Shown here in pieces: positions 24,835 to 33,820 of a stretch of DNA of 64,000 nucleotides. The number at the start of each line of letters is the position of its first letter. Position 1 is the first letter of the stretch. A model generated the notes under the pieces. The model was not told the origin of the DNA and did not search any database. It was given only the letters and a program-made list of their open reading frames with translations. The position numbers were made by a program, and so were the translations under genes. Source of the DNA: Anaerolineales bacterium. GTDB lineage: Bacteria > Chloroflexota > Anaerolineae > Anaerolineales > Villigracilaceae. Location: positions 769,833 through 833,832 of the forward strand of contig JAIXKJ010000003.1 in NCBI GenBank assembly GCA_026928255.1, in the 5' to 3' direction.

Positions 24835-25404
24835 TTAAAAAAAGTCGGCGACCCAATTCACGGAATACGCGCCCGCAAAAGCGAAGAGCGCCATTTTGAT
24901 TGTTTGACCCATCCAGCAAGCCAGCATAAATTTCCAAACGGGAATTTTTACCATGCCCGCCGCAATTCCCGCCAAATCAAAAAAAGGGTTGGGAATTGCC
25001 GCCAGAACGAGGATTACCCAAGCGCCATATTTTTGAACGCGCGGCAAAATACGATTGTAAATTTTCGTATTTTCGACCGCCGCTTGTCCGCTGTAACCCG
25101 CCAAGTAACCGGTCAATTCGCCTAACGCGCCGCCCGCCCCGCCCGCCAACGCGACGCCCAACGGGTTGAGGACGCCGCCCATCGCAAAAATAATCGCCAC
25201 GCCCGGCGCCGGGAGAATCACCGTCGCGTTTGCCATCAGCGTAATTAAGAAAGCGCCGACATATCCATAACTGGCGAATTTCTCCGCTTGATCGCGGACG
25301 CTGTAAATGTACAGCGTAATGCCAACGACCGCCAGCGCCGCAAAAATTCGCAGCGCGGCGGTCGTCCATAATTTTGAAGAATTAGAGTTCTTCGATGACG
25401 ACAC
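24835..25404 (-). CDS. DedA/VTT-domain membrane protein
   Basis: A 189-residue integral membrane protein with the SNARE-associated/VTT core: an [17 protein letters not shown] loop (about 85-100) and an [14 protein letters not shown] segment (about 137-150). DedA-family proteins act as lipid scramblases or transporters of undecaprenyl phosphate and related lipids in well-studied bacteria; the lipid here is unknown. The N-terminus is Ser/Asn-rich and cytoplasmic. It overlaps the cyclophilin gene upstream by 23 bp, so it is the second gene of that transcript. Confidence 0.85.
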   Translation of the reverse strand: MSSSKNSNSSKLWTTAALRIFAALAVVGITLYIYSVRDQAEKFASYGYVGAFLITLMANATVILPAPGVAIIFAMGGVLNPLGVALAGGAGGALGELTGYLAGYSGQAAVENTKIYNRILPRVQKYGAWVILVLAAIPNPFFDLAGIAAGMVKIPVWKFMLACWMGQTIKMALFAFAGAYSVNWVADFF

Positions 25405-25891
25405 GGAGAATCTTCACCGCAGGGGCGTTGACGTTCATCGGGTCGCGTTCGGGAATGGACATCAACACATCCTCGCCTTCGACCAACTCGCCGAACACCG
25501 TATGCCGATTGTCCAAATGCGGCGTCGGTCCGTGCGTGATGAAAAACTGCGAACCGTTCGTTCCCGGCCCCGCGTTCGCCATCGAGAGGATGCCGCGTTT
25601 GCTGTGCTTCAAACTGGGGTGAAATTCGTCTTGAAATTTATAGCCCGGTCCGCCGCGCCCGCTTCCCGTCGGGTCGCCGCCTTGCGCCATAAAGTTGGAA
25701 ATTACGCGGTGAAAAATCACGTCGTCGTAATAGCCTTCGCGCGAAAGGAAAACAAAATTATTCACGGTAACGGGCGCTCTATCGGCGAACAAATCAAAAA
25801 CCATCGCGCCGTTGTCGGTCTCCATGCGGGCGCGATATTTTTTCTTCGGGTCAATCTGCATTGCGGGCGGGGTATTCCATTGTTTCGACAT
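25382..25891 (-). CDS. Cyclophilin-type peptidyl-prolyl cis-trans isomerase
   Basis: A 169-residue cytoplasmic cyclophilin without a signal peptide. It carries the catalytic [14 protein letters not shown] segment (Arg and Phe of the active site, about residues 60-73) and [15 protein letters not shown]. It would speed proline isomerisation during folding. AAGGAG precedes the ATG. It sits 9 bases after udk and overlaps the VTT gene, so a short leftward operon trx-udk-ppi-vtt is likely. Confidence 0.95.
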   Translation of the reverse strand: MSKQWNTPPAMQIDPKKKYRARMETDNGAMVFDLFADRAPVTVNNFVFLSREGYYDDVIFHRVISNFMAQGGDPTGSGRGGPGYKFQDEFHPSLKHSKRGILSMANAGPGTNGSQFFITHGPTPHLDNRHTVFGELVEGEDVLMSIPERDPMNVNAPAVKILRVVIEEL

Positions 25892-25900
25892 TGTTTCTCC

Positions 25901-26548
25901 TTAAATAGGTTGTAATTTTTCAGACTTGCTTAATAACATTTCAATTCGCGCCGCGACCATGTCCATCGCCGCCGCGTTATGTCCGCCTTCGGGGATGATG
26001 ACGTCGGCGTAGCGTTTCGACGGCTCGACAAATTCTAAATGCATCGGGCGCACCGTCGCGTAATATTGCGCGATGACCGACTCGACGCTGCGTCCGCGCT
26101 CGTTAATGTCTCGCCGCAGACGGCGAATAAAGCGAATATCCGCGTCGGCGTCCACAAAAATTTTTACGTCAAATAATTTTCGCAGTTCGGGTTCGGCGTA
26201 AAGCAAAATTCCTTCGACGAGAATCACGTTCTTCGGCGAAACGCGCGTCGTCTCCGCCTTGCGCGTGTCCGTCGCAAAATCATAAATCGGGACTTGCACG
26301 GAACGATAATCGCGCAACGCGGCGACGTGTTCGATTAGCAATTCGGTTTCCAGCGCGTTCGGGTGATCAAAGTTAATCTCGGAATGGCGACTCGCGTCCA
26401 ACGCGCTTAAATCTTTATAATACGAATCATGTTGCAGATATGCGATTTGATCTACGCCGACGCGCCGCAACAACTCGCGCGCGACGGTGGTTTTGCCAGA
26501 GCCCGACCCGCCCGCCACGCCGATGACTAAGGGAACGTGATTCATCAT
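25901..26548 (-). CDS. udk: Uridine kinase
   Basis: Uridine kinase phosphorylates uridine and cytidine in pyrimidine salvage. The protein from the ATG at 26548 has 215 residues, with Walker A IGVAGGSGSGKTT near the N-terminus, DHPNALE (the lid and nucleoside site) and the IFVDADADIRFIRRLRRDI segment. Alternative starts are the adjacent ATG at 26545 and a TTG at 26605 that overlaps trx by 4 bp and adds 19 residues before the domain. I prefer 26548 because a TATAAT ends 7 nt before it; there is no Shine-Dalgarno at either ATG. Confidence in function is high, in the exact start moderate. Confidence 0.93.
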   Translation of the reverse strand: MMNHVPLVIGVAGGSGSGKTTVARELLRRVGVDQIAYLQHDSYYKDLSALDASRHSEINFDHPNALETELLIEHVAALRDYRSVQVPIYDFATDTRKAETTRVSPKNVILVEGILLYAEPELRKLFDVKIFVDADADIRFIRRLRRDINERGRSVESVIAQYYATVRPMHLEFVEPSKRYADVIIPEGGHNAAAMDMVAARIEMLLSKSEKLQPI

Positions 26549-26555
26549 AGGAGAA

Positions 26556-26561
26556 ATTATA
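26556..26561 (-). promoter_or_regulatory. -10 element of udk, leaderless type
   Basis: Minus-strand TATAAT (26561-26556) ends 7 nt before the first of two tandem ATG codons. The sequence between is TTCTCCT, the opposite of a Shine-Dalgarno. Confidence 0.45.
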
Positions 26562-26601
26562 CTCGCCGCCGCATTCCGCTCCGACGCTTTTTCAGCGTTT
26601 T

Positions 26602-27108
26602 TCAATTTCGCTTTCGCCGAAAGAATCCCGTCAGCGCGTTGACCAGCGGACAGCGGTCGTATAGCCCAAAGAAAATCAGCACAACGCCGATTCCCGTTAC
26701 CAGCGGAATATTATGATTCGCGCCATAGACAACCAGCAAAGCGCCCGCCCCTAATCTAAAAACGCGCTCCCCTTGCGATAAGGGAAATTTGATTTCTTCG
26801 TTTTTTGCCAGCGCTTCAAACATAACGCGGTAGCCGTCTTCATTTCTCGCGCCGACGATTCGCGCCGCTTCTTTTCCGTCCTTAAACGCAATTACCGTCG
26901 GGATGCCGAAGATGCGATATTTTTCCATCACCTCTCGCGCTTGGTCGGCGTTGACCGGCAAAAACAGCGCAGACTCGGCGTATTCCCTGCCCAGTTTATC
27001 CAAAATTGGCTTGGTCGTTCGGCAGGGGGCGCACCACGTCGCCCAAAAATCCACAACGACGGGCTTCTCCGAATCGGCGATTCTTTTTTCAAATTCTTGC
27101 AAGTTCAT
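26602..27108 (-). CDS. Thioredoxin fused to a DUF2892 membrane domain
   Basis: The first 105 residues of this 168-residue protein are a thioredoxin with the active site W25-C26-A-P-C29 and the cis-proline loop GIPTVIAFKDG. The rest (about 108-168) is a DUF2892-like region with two hydrophobic segments and a CPL motif, ending in basic residues. Thioredoxins are normally about 105 residues and soluble, so this is a membrane-tethered form. The next gene upstream is a free DUF2892 protein, which hints that the fusion arose locally. The ATG has no strong Shine-Dalgarno. Confidence 0.87.
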   Translation of the reverse strand: MNLQEFEKRIADSEKPVVVDFWATWCAPCRTTKPILDKLGREYAESALFLPVNADQAREVMEKYRIFGIPTVIAFKDGKEAARIVGARNEDGYRVMFEALAKNEEIKFPLSQGERVFRLGAGALLVVYGANHNIPLVTGIGVVLIFFGLYDRCPLVNALTGFFRRKRN

Positions 27109-27118
27109 TGAAAAATAA

Positions 27119-27144
27119 AAGAGCGGACGGTCTCGCCCGCTCTT
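27119..27144 (-). terminator. Terminator after the DUF2892 gene
   Basis: AGAGCGG (27120-27126) pairs with CCGCTCT (27137-27143); reading leftward it is followed by TTTTATTTTT. Confidence 0.75.
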
Positions 27145-27152
27145 CTCGCTTT

Positions 27153-27356
27153 CTACTTTTTCTTAAACGTGCCGATGTTTAACGCCCTGTAAACCGGGCA
27201 GAAGGACATCACGGAAGAAAAGACGAACACAACGGCAAGCGCGAGAAGGACAATCCCCAGCGCTCCGGTTACGGCGTGACTAAAAAACAAATAAGCGAAC
27301 ACTGCCGCCACAATCGCGCGCGCGACGCGATCTAAATCAGACATATTTCTTTCCAT
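27153..27356 (-). CDS. Small DUF2892 (YgaP-like) membrane protein
   Basis: A 67-residue protein with two hydrophobic helices (about 12-30 and 33-50), then the FCPVYRALNIGT motif typical of DUF2892 domains, which often accompany rhodaneses. Function is unknown. Start at 27356 is backed by GGAG 8 bases upstream. A terminator follows, separating it from the thioredoxin fusion. Confidence 0.85.
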   Translation of the reverse strand: MERNMSDLDRVARAIVAAVFAYLFFSHAVTGALGIVLLALAVVFVFSSVMSFCPVYRALNIGTFKKK

Positions 27357-27425
27357 AACTACGACTCCTTTTGGCTAATAAAGTTTCTGTTGAGACGCGG
27401 TCGGCTATAAAAAAATTACGTCCGA

Positions 27426-28277
27426 TTATTCAAACGCATAAGCCAAGCCCACCGTGCCTGGTCCGGCGTGCGTCCCGACGACGGGGCTGACTTCGGAGAG
27501 AAGCGCTTCAATCGGCGAAAGAGCGGCGGAAGCGCGTTCGAGTATATTTTTCGCGTCGGCTTCCGCGTCGGCATGGAGCGTCGCCAAGCGGACGTTTGAC
27601 TTGCCGTTTACTTGTTCGGAAACCAATTCCAACACGCGCTCGTGCGCCTTGCCCTTTGCGCGGACGCGCTCGATGCCTTCTACTTTTCCGTTTTGCACGG
27701 CGAGAATTGGTTTGAGATTCAACGCCGAACCGATGAAGCGCTGTCCGCCGCCAATGCGCCCGCCGCGATGCAAAAATTCGAGCGTATCCACCGCAAAGAA
27801 AACGCCCGTGCGCTCGTGCGCCGTCTGCGCGAACGCGGCGGCTTCCTCCACGCCAACTCCCGCTTCGGCGGCGCGAGCGGCGGCGAGAACTTGGAAGCCC
27901 AACGCCATCGCCGTAGATTGACTGTCCACCAGCGTTACTTTTTCGCCCGCGCTGCCCATCATCTCTTTGGCTTGCGTCGCAGATTGCAAAGTCCCCGATA
28001 ATTTTGAAGAAATAAAAATGCCCAAAACCGCCATCTCTTGGGCGACAATTTCTTGAAAGATTTTCTGCATGTCGGCAGGCGAAACCTGCGACGTGGACGG
28101 CATAGTTTTTGAGGTTTTCAGGCGGCTGTAAAATTCAACCGGTTGAATGTCAATCCCGTCGCGGAAGGTTTGACCGTCCCAAATCAAAACCTGCGGGGCG
28201 ACTGTAATTCCATGCTTCTGCGCGAGTTCGGACGGAATGTAAGACGTGCTGTCTGTTACCACTGCAAATTTAGGCAT
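27426..28277 (-). CDS. DegV-family fatty-acid-binding protein
   Basis: The 283-residue protein matches the DegV/EDD fold: VVTDSTSYIP near the N-terminus, TSQVSPADMQKIF, and HRGGRIGG around residue 170. Family members bind a fatty acid; in Gram-positive bacteria they feed fatty acid kinase FakA. No fakA is adjacent. GGAGGA precedes the ATG, and a TAAAAT -10 lies about 26 bases upstream, divergent from mreB. Confidence 0.93.
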   Translation of the reverse strand: MPKFAVVTDSTSYIPSELAQKHGITVAPQVLIWDGQTFRDGIDIQPVEFYSRLKTSKTMPSTSQVSPADMQKIFQEIVAQEMAVLGIFISSKLSGTLQSATQAKEMMGSAGEKVTLVDSQSTAMALGFQVLAAARAAEAGVGVEEAAAFAQTAHERTGVFFAVDTLEFLHRGGRIGGGQRFIGSALNLKPILAVQNGKVEGIERVRAKGKAHERVLELVSEQVNGKSNVRLATLHADAEADAKNILERASAALSPIEALLSEVSPVVGTHAGPGTVGLAYAFE

Positions 28278-28303
28278 TGCTCTTCCTCCATAAGTTTTCG
28301 CCT

Positions 28304-28309
28304 ATTTTA
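28304..28309 (-). promoter_or_regulatory. -10 element of degV
   Basis: Minus-strand GGTAAAAT (hexamer 28309-28304), followed by a leader of about 20 nt with a GGAGGA Shine-Dalgarno. Confidence 0.45.
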
Positions 28310-28347
28310 CCTTATCCAAGCGCGGATAAAACGAAGAAGAATCTGCA

Positions 28348-28356
28348 TGGTATAAT
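28348..28356 (+). promoter_or_regulatory. Extended -10 promoter of the mre-min block
   Basis: TGGTATAAT is a full extended -10 consensus. A leader of about 44 nt carries AGGAA before the TTG start of mreB. Confidence 0.6.
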
Positions 28357-28406
28357 TTTTTGTTGTTTTTAGATTCGCTTATTCTCGCATTCAATAGGAA
28401 ATTAAT

Positions 28407-29474
28407 TTGGCTTTCAACCCAATTAACTGGCTCTTAGGCTTATTTTCATTAGACATCGCCATTGATCTTGGCACGGCAAACACTCTCGTTCATGTGCGCG
28501 GCAAAGGGATTGTTATTAACGAGCCGTCTTGGGTGGCGGTGGACAAAAAGCAGCGCCAACCTCTCTCGATTGGGCTTGAAGCCAAAGAAATGGTCGGGCG
28601 CGCGCCCGCCAACGTGGTCGTCGTGCGCCCCATCCGCGACGGCGTCATCTCCGAGTTTGACGTAACTCGCGTCATGTTGGAATACTTCATCGGCAAAGTT
28701 CACGAACAAAGCATCGTGCCGTTGCCGCGTCCGCGCGTGATTGTCGGCTTGCCGACCGGCGTAACCGAAGTGGAAAAACGCGCCGTCTACGACGCGGTGA
28801 TGGCGGCTGGCGCGCGGACGGCAATGCTCATCGAAGAACCCATCGCGGCGGCTATCGGCGCGGGACTCCCCATCGGCGAGGTGCGCGGCTCGATGGTCAT
28901 AGACATCGGCGGCGGCACGACAGAGGTGGCGGTGCTTTCCACTGGCGGCGTGGTCGCTTCTCGCTCGTTGCGTCTGGCAGGCGACGAAATGGATCACGAC
29001 GTCGTTCAATATTTACGCAACAAATACAACTTGCTGGTTGGCACGGGAATCGCCGAACAGATTAAATGGCAAATCGGCTCGGCGGCTCCGTTGCGCCCCG
29101 AAAAGACGATGGAAGTGCGCGGCAGAAATTTAGTAACCGGCCTTCCCGAAACCATCGAAGTTTCCTCCATCGAAATCCGCGAAGCGCTGTCCAGTTCGGT
29201 GCAAGTGGTCGTCAACACGGCGCGAGATATGATTGACGAAATTCCGCCCGAAATCGTCGCGGACTTAATGGACATCGGCATCTGCCTCGCGGGCGGCGGC
29301 GCGCTCTTGCAAGGGCTGGCAGACCGCCTCACCGACGAACTCAAACTCCGCGTTTGGGTCGCCGAAGACCCGCTGACTTGCGTGGCGCGCGGCGCGGCAA
29401 CCGTCTTTGAAGACCTCGAAAATTTCCAACGCTACTTGACGGGGCTGGAACGCGGCAGCACGCGCCACATCTAA
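28407..29474 (+). CDS. mreB: Rod shape-determining protein MreB
   Basis: MreB is the actin-like filament that guides lateral wall synthesis. The 355-residue protein begins with TTG and has the phosphate-1 motif DLGTANTLVHVRG (about residues 18-30), the phosphate-2 motif DIGGGTTEVAVLS and the adenosine motif LAGGGALLQGLADRL. The N-terminal FNPINWLLGLF stretch could be the membrane-binding amphipathic helix. It is the first gene of a block with mreC, mreD, mrdA, min and rodA genes, so its job in elongation is well supported by context. Confidence 0.97.
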   Translation: MAFNPINWLLGLFSLDIAIDLGTANTLVHVRGKGIVINEPSWVAVDKKQRQPLSIGLEAKEMVGRAPANVVVVRPIRDGVISEFDVTRVMLEYFIGKVHEQSIVPLPRPRVIVGLPTGVTEVEKRAVYDAVMAAGARTAMLIEEPIAAAIGAGLPIGEVRGSMVIDIGGGTTEVAVLSTGGVVASRSLRLAGDEMDHDVVQYLRNKYNLLVGTGIAEQIKWQIGSAAPLRPEKTMEVRGRNLVTGLPETIEVSSIEIREALSSSVQVVVNTARDMIDEIPPEIVADLMDIGICLAGGGALLQGLADRLTDELKLRVWVAEDPLTCVARGAATVFEDLENFQRYLTGLERGSTRHI

Positions 29475-29500
29475 ACGACAGCCGCGCAGGCTGAATCAAA

Positions 29501-30340
29501 ATGAATTCGCGCTCTTTACAAACGACCATCATCTTCCTCGTCATCGGCGGGATTCTCGTCTTGGCGTTCAGCGGCGCGTTAGGCTCAGCCTCTCGCGGAT
29601 TTACCGCTGCGCTTGCGGACGTCCAAACCTGGATTTCAGGACGCTTTCTCGGCTTTCAAGATTTCATCACCGCCCCGCGAGACATCGTCAGTTTGCGCTC
29701 GCGCAACGCCGAACTCGAAGCGCAAGTTTCGCAATTGCAAGCGCAAGTCATCGAATTGCAACAGCGAGTCAGCGAGACGGAAATCCTCGCCGCGCTGGTG
29801 GATTTCTCTCGCGCCAACCCCGAAAGCGCCTACAAAGCCGCCTCCGTCATCGGGCGCGACCCCAGCCCCTTTTTGCATTACGTCATTATCAATCGCGGCT
29901 CCAACGACGGCATTCGGCGCGGAATGCCCGTCGTTACCAATCAAGGTTTGGTCGGGCGCATAGACGCGGTCATCGCCGACGCGGCGCGCGTGCAACTCAT
30001 CACCGACCCTGGCTCGTCGGTCAACGTTTACTTGCGCGACGCGCAAACCAGCGCCGTCCTTAACGGCTCGGTAACGGGCGACGTCTCCCTCGATTTGATT
30101 TCGCAAAACGCAACCGTTCAAGCGGGCGACTTAATTCTCACCTCCGGCTTGGGCGGCGGATACCCCGCCGATTTAATCATCGGGAAAATCGTAACGCTTC
30201 GCGTTTTGGAATTTGAACTTTTTCAACAAGCGACGGTTCAACCCGCCGTAGATTTTTCGCGCCTCGAAATCGTCCTCGTCATCACCAACTTCCGTCCGGT
30301 GGACATCGCCCCGCTCGAACCCGAGTCCGCTTCGCCGTAA
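29501..30340 (+). CDS. mreC: Rod shape-determining protein MreC
   Basis: The 279-residue protein has an N-terminal membrane helix (about 8-28), a coiled coil (about 65-95) and a periplasmic beta domain (100-265) with GRDPSPFLHYVIINRGSNDGIR, the usual MreC pattern. MreC scaffolds PBP2-RodA and activates it. It lies 26 bases after mreB and 6 before mreD. Confidence 0.95.
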   Translation: MNSRSLQTTIIFLVIGGILVLAFSGALGSASRGFTAALADVQTWISGRFLGFQDFITAPRDIVSLRSRNAELEAQVSQLQAQVIELQQRVSETEILAALVDFSRANPESAYKAASVIGRDPSPFLHYVIINRGSNDGIRRGMPVVTNQGLVGRIDAVIADAARVQLITDPGSSVNVYLRDAQTSAVLNGSVTGDVSLDLISQNATVQAGDLILTSGLGGGYPADLIIGKIVTLRVLEFELFQQATVQPAVDFSRLEIVLVITNFRPVDIAPLEPESASP

Positions 30341-30346
30341 CCGTTC

Positions 30347-30841
30347 ATGCGAAATATTATCGCTTTCCCGCTTCTGGCGTTGACGGTCATTCTGCAATCG
30401 GCGGTGGTCAGCCAAGTTCGATTGCTTTCAGGCTACGCCGACTTGCCGCTCGTTTTGCTCGCCGTTTGGGCGTTGCAAAAGCAAGTCAAATCCGCTTGGC
30501 ATTGGGGCGCGTTGACTTGTCTCTTCGTCGGCTTTATCTCCAAAATGCCGATTGTCGTCGTCGTCGCCTCTTATCTTGGGACGGTTTTTTTCGCGCAACT
30601 TCTTCAAAAGCGCGTGTGGCAGGCGCCCTTATTGGCGGCGTTTAGCGTAGTGTTCGCCAGCGTCCTCTTCTCTCAGGCGCTTTCCTACGCCGCGCTGCGC
30701 TTCTTGGGCGTCCCTTTGCCGCTAAAGGATGTGGTAGGATTAATCGTCTTGCCGAGCCTTTTGTTAAACATTCTGCTCGCTATTCCGCTTTATGCGCTCA
30801 TGCGCGACTTGGCGCATTGGGTTTACCCCGTCGAGGAATAA
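30347..30841 (+). CDS. mreD: Rod shape-determining protein MreD
   Basis: A 164-residue membrane protein with about five spans. Primary sequence is weakly conserved in this family; identification rests on size, topology and its place between mreC and mrdA. It partners MreC in the elongasome membrane complex. Its stop is 2 bases before the mrdA ATG. Confidence 0.9.
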   Translation: MRNIIAFPLLALTVILQSAVVSQVRLLSGYADLPLVLLAVWALQKQVKSAWHWGALTCLFVGFISKMPIVVVVASYLGTVFFAQLLQKRVWQAPLLAAFSVVFASVLFSQALSYAALRFLGVPLPLKDVVGLIVLPSLLLNILLAIPLYALMRDLAHWVYPVEE

Positions 30842-30843
30842 AA

Positions 30844-33096
30844 ATGAGTTCCAAAATTGAATCGCGTCCGCTTCGTTTTGAGGCGTGGCGTTTAGGAGTA
30901 ATTTATCTCGCCGTCGCGTTGACGCTCGCGGCGTTTTCAGTCCGCCTCGTCAACCTGCAAATTTTCAACGTAGATTCATATAAAACGAGAGCGGAAGATA
31001 ACTATACAAAAGACGTCAGCATTCCCGCGCCGCGCGGAATTATCTACGACCGCAACGGCTATCTGCTGGCGCGAAATATCGCCGCTTACAACATCACCAT
31101 CACGCCCGCCAGTTTGCCCGAAGACGACTCAGACATTCAACGCATCTACCGCGAACTTTCCAAACTGCTGGACGTGCCCGTCGGCAATTTTGTCGTCAAC
31201 GACCCGAACAGCGACGAGATTTTTCTGTCCGTGCCGGGCGGATTGTTGCGCGAAGATTATTTGAATCAAGCCAAATTATTCGCCGCCTGCGTGCCCGGCC
31301 CGAGCATCGCTCAGTTAGTGGCGCTGCAAGACACGCTCGCGCCGTACAGCCCCGTGCCGATAAAATGCAACGTCTCCGAAGAGACGGCGCGCATCATCGA
31401 AGAGAAAAAATCGGACATGCCCGGCGTAAACGTCGAAATCGAACCCATCCGCGACTACCCGACCGGCTCGCTGACCGCCCACCTCGTCGGCTTTCTCGGT
31501 CCCATCCCCGCCTCGCAAGAAGAAGAGTTGAAAGCGCTCGGCTTCGACCCCAACCGCGACAAAGTCGGTTATGCGGGCGTGGAAACGTCTTTGCAAGAAA
31601 TTTTATCGGGAAGAAACGGCACGCGCGTCGTGCAGATAGACGTGGCGGGACAAGAAATCCGCAATTTAGAGCCGCCGATTCCGCCCGTGCCCGGTTACAA
31701 CGTCTATTTGACGATTGACACGCGCCTGCAAACAGCGGCGCAAGCGACGCTTGAAGAAGAGATTCGTTTTTGGAACGCGCACCTGCAATCCATTCGCATC
31801 ACCAGCGGCGTGATTATCGCCATGAATCCAAAAACGGGCGAAATTTTGGCGATGGTCTCCTACCCGAATTACGAGAACAACCGTTTCAGCCGCTTGATTC
31901 CCTCTTACTATTACAATCAACTGAGTCAAGACCCGCGCCGACCTTTGCTGAACAACGCCATCTCTGCGGAATATCCGCCCGGCTCGACCTTCAAACTTTC
32001 CACCGCGACGGGCGCGTTCAACGAAGGCATCGTTGACTTGAACACCATCGTCAAAGCGCCGGGCAAATTATTCCTCTGCGAACGCTTCAACCCCAACGAT
32101 CCCTGCACGGATTTCAACACGCGCCCCTTCGTAGATCACATCGCCGACAAACTTCCCGAAGGGTTCGGCGCGGTTACGTTCACGCAATGCATCGCCTTTT
32201 CCAGCAACGTCTGCTTTTATAAACTTGGCGGCGGCTACGGCGACGAAATTCCGCAAGGACTGGGCATCGAGCGACTCGGCGAATATGCGCGCGCGCTGGG
32301 CTACGGCGCGCGTTCAGGCATCGAACTGCCCGGCGAACAGGACGGATTAATTCCCACGCCGCAGTGGAAGCGCATCAGCACCGGGCAAAACTGGTCAACG
32401 GGCGACACCTACATTGCCAGCGTAGGTCAAGGCTACGTTTTGTCAACTCCGCTTCAAGTCTTGATGTCTGGCGCGACAATCGCCAACAACGGAAAATTAA
32501 TGCAGCCGACTGTCGTCAATCACGTTACCGACGGCGACGGAAAAACCGTCGAAATGTGGTTCGACCCCGACCCGACCGACTTCAAAGCCGCGCCGTTTGA
32601 AACGGAAGGCAGTTATCAAATTTCGCCGTTCACGCCGAACATGAAATGGGACATCACGACCGACCCGCTCATTCAAGAATATTCTTGCGACGGACCTTAC
32701 TGCACTTTTACCGACGTTTACAAAACCGTTTCGGAAGCGACGATTCAAGCCGTGCGAGCCGGCACGCGCCAAGCCGTAACAACCACGCCTTACGGCACGC
32801 TTTACGCGCTCTTCAAAGATTTCCCCATCGCCGTCGCTGGGAAAACGGGAACGGCGGAATACTGCGACGACGTCGCCCGCGCCGCCGACAAATGCAACTT
32901 CGGCGCTTGGCCCACCCATGCGTGGACTCTCGCCTACGCCCCGTTTGACGACCCCGAAATCGTCGTCGTCGCCTTCGCCTACAACGGCGGCGAAGGCGCG
33001 AGCGTCGCGGGTCCCATGGTGTCGCGAATGATTAAATCCTATTTTGAAATCAAAGCCATTGACATCGCGCAAGGGGTTAACGCGCCTTCGCCGTAA
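30844..33096 (+). CDS. mrdA: Penicillin-binding protein 2 (peptidoglycan transpeptidase)
   Basis: The 750-residue class B PBP has a short cytoplasmic tail, a membrane helix (about 14-33), the PBP dimerisation region (IPAPRGIIYDRNG) and a transpeptidase domain with S381-TFK384, S453-S-N455 and K667-TG. It crosslinks the lateral wall with RodA. The ATG at 30844 is chosen over an in-frame codon at 30817 because GAGGA stands just before it and the earlier start lies inside mreD. The active-site region carries several cysteines (for example CERFNPNDPC), unusual for an exported domain unless disulfide-bonded. Confidence 0.95.
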   Translation: MSSKIESRPLRFEAWRLGVIYLAVALTLAAFSVRLVNLQIFNVDSYKTRAEDNYTKDVSIPAPRGIIYDRNGYLLARNIAAYNITITPASLPEDDSDIQRIYRELSKLLDVPVGNFVVNDPNSDEIFLSVPGGLLREDYLNQAKLFAACVPGPSIAQLVALQDTLAPYSPVPIKCNVSEETARIIEEKKSDMPGVNVEIEPIRDYPTGSLTAHLVGFLGPIPASQEEELKALGFDPNRDKVGYAGVETSLQEILSGRNGTRVVQIDVAGQEIRNLEPPIPPVPGYNVYLTIDTRLQTAAQATLEEEIRFWNAHLQSIRITSGVIIAMNPKTGEILAMVSYPNYENNRFSRLIPSYYYNQLSQDPRRPLLNNAISAEYPPGSTFKLSTATGAFNEGIVDLNTIVKAPGKLFLCERFNPNDPCTDFNTRPFVDHIADKLPEGFGAVTFTQCIAFSSNVCFYKLGGGYGDEIPQGLGIERLGEYARALGYGARSGIELPGEQDGLIPTPQWKRISTGQNWSTGDTYIASVGQGYVLSTPLQVLMSGATIANNGKLMQPTVVNHVTDGDGKTVEMWFDPDPTDFKAAPFETEGSYQISPFTPNMKWDITTDPLIQEYSCDGPYCTFTDVYKTVSEATIQAVRAGTRQAVTTTPYGTLYALFKDFPIAVAGKTGTAEYCDDVARAADKCNFGAWPTHAWTLAYAPFDDPEIVVVAFAYNGGEGASVAGPMVSRMIKSYFEIKAIDIAQGVNAPSP

Positions 33097-33105
33097 CGCA
33101 TCAGG

Positions 33106-33111
33106 TATAAT
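33106..33111 (+). promoter_or_regulatory. -10 element of minC, leaderless type
   Basis: TATAAT ends 9 nt before the minC ATG at 33121; the AATTTTACATTC context has no Shine-Dalgarno. It gives minCDE its own promoter inside the shape block. Confidence 0.55.
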
Positions 33112-33120
33112 TTTACATTC

Positions 33121-33819
33121 ATGGAAACGACGACCTCCATCGTTCAGATTAAAGGGATACGAGACGGCTTGCTCGCGTCTTTCTCCGACGCGGCGTGGGA
33201 AGAACAACGCGCCGCGCTGAAAGAACAAATTACCGAACGCGCCGCTTTTTTTCAAGGCGCGCGCCTCGCCCTCGACGTCGGAACGCAGATTCTCAAAGTC
33301 AACGATTTAGTAGACTTGCGCGATTGGCTTTCCGAACGAAGCCTCGTCCTTTGGGCGGTAGTGAGCGAATCGCCGACGACGGAAAAATCGGCGCAATTGC
33401 TCGGCTTGGCGACGCGCATCTCGAAGCCGCGCCCCGAAGAAATTCGCTACGAGCATGACCCCGCGCAAGACGGCGCGGCGCTGTTCGTCTCTAAGACGTT
33501 GCGCTCCGGCACGCGGATTGAATACCCCGGCGCGGTCGTCCTCGTCGGCGACCTCAACCCCGGCGCGGAAATCATCGCCGAAGGCAGCGTCGTCGTTTGG
33601 GGACGCGCGCGCGGCGTGATTCACGCGGGCGCAAAAGGCGACCGTTCGGCGTTCGTCTGCGCGTTGGATTTATCCGCCAGTCAACTTCGCATCGCCGATC
33701 AAACCTCCGCGACGTTGAAAGCGCACAAAGACCCCAAACCGGAAATTGCCAGCATCAACTCCGACGGCAAATTGCAAGCGGAAGTTTGGCAGCCCGGCGA
33801 AACGACGATTAGGAAATAA
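33121..33819 (+). CDS. minC: Septum site-determining protein MinC
   Basis: MinC, carried by MinD, blocks FtsZ polymerisation away from midcell. The 232-residue protein has an N-terminal domain (1-105) and the right-handed beta-helix C-terminal domain (about 118-210) with LRSGTRIEYPGAVVLVGDLN and GSVVVWGRARGVIHAG. Residues 210-232 form a short polar tail. The next gene, minD, starts 2 bases after the stop. Confidence 0.95.
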   Translation: METTTSIVQIKGIRDGLLASFSDAAWEEQRAALKEQITERAAFFQGARLALDVGTQILKVNDLVDLRDWLSERSLVLWAVVSESPTTEKSAQLLGLATRISKPRPEEIRYEHDPAQDGAALFVSKTLRSGTRIEYPGAVVLVGDLNPGAEIIAEGSVVVWGRARGVIHAGAKGDRSAFVCALDLSASQLRIADQTSATLKAHKDPKPEIASINSDGKLQAEVWQPGETTIRK

Positions 33820-33820
33820 T

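Noticed and set aside
26545-26605. TTG start for uridine kinase overlapping the thioredoxin gene
   Set aside because: It adds 19 polar residues not seen in the family; an ATG pair at 26548/26545 lies right before the P-loop strand. Not fully excluded.
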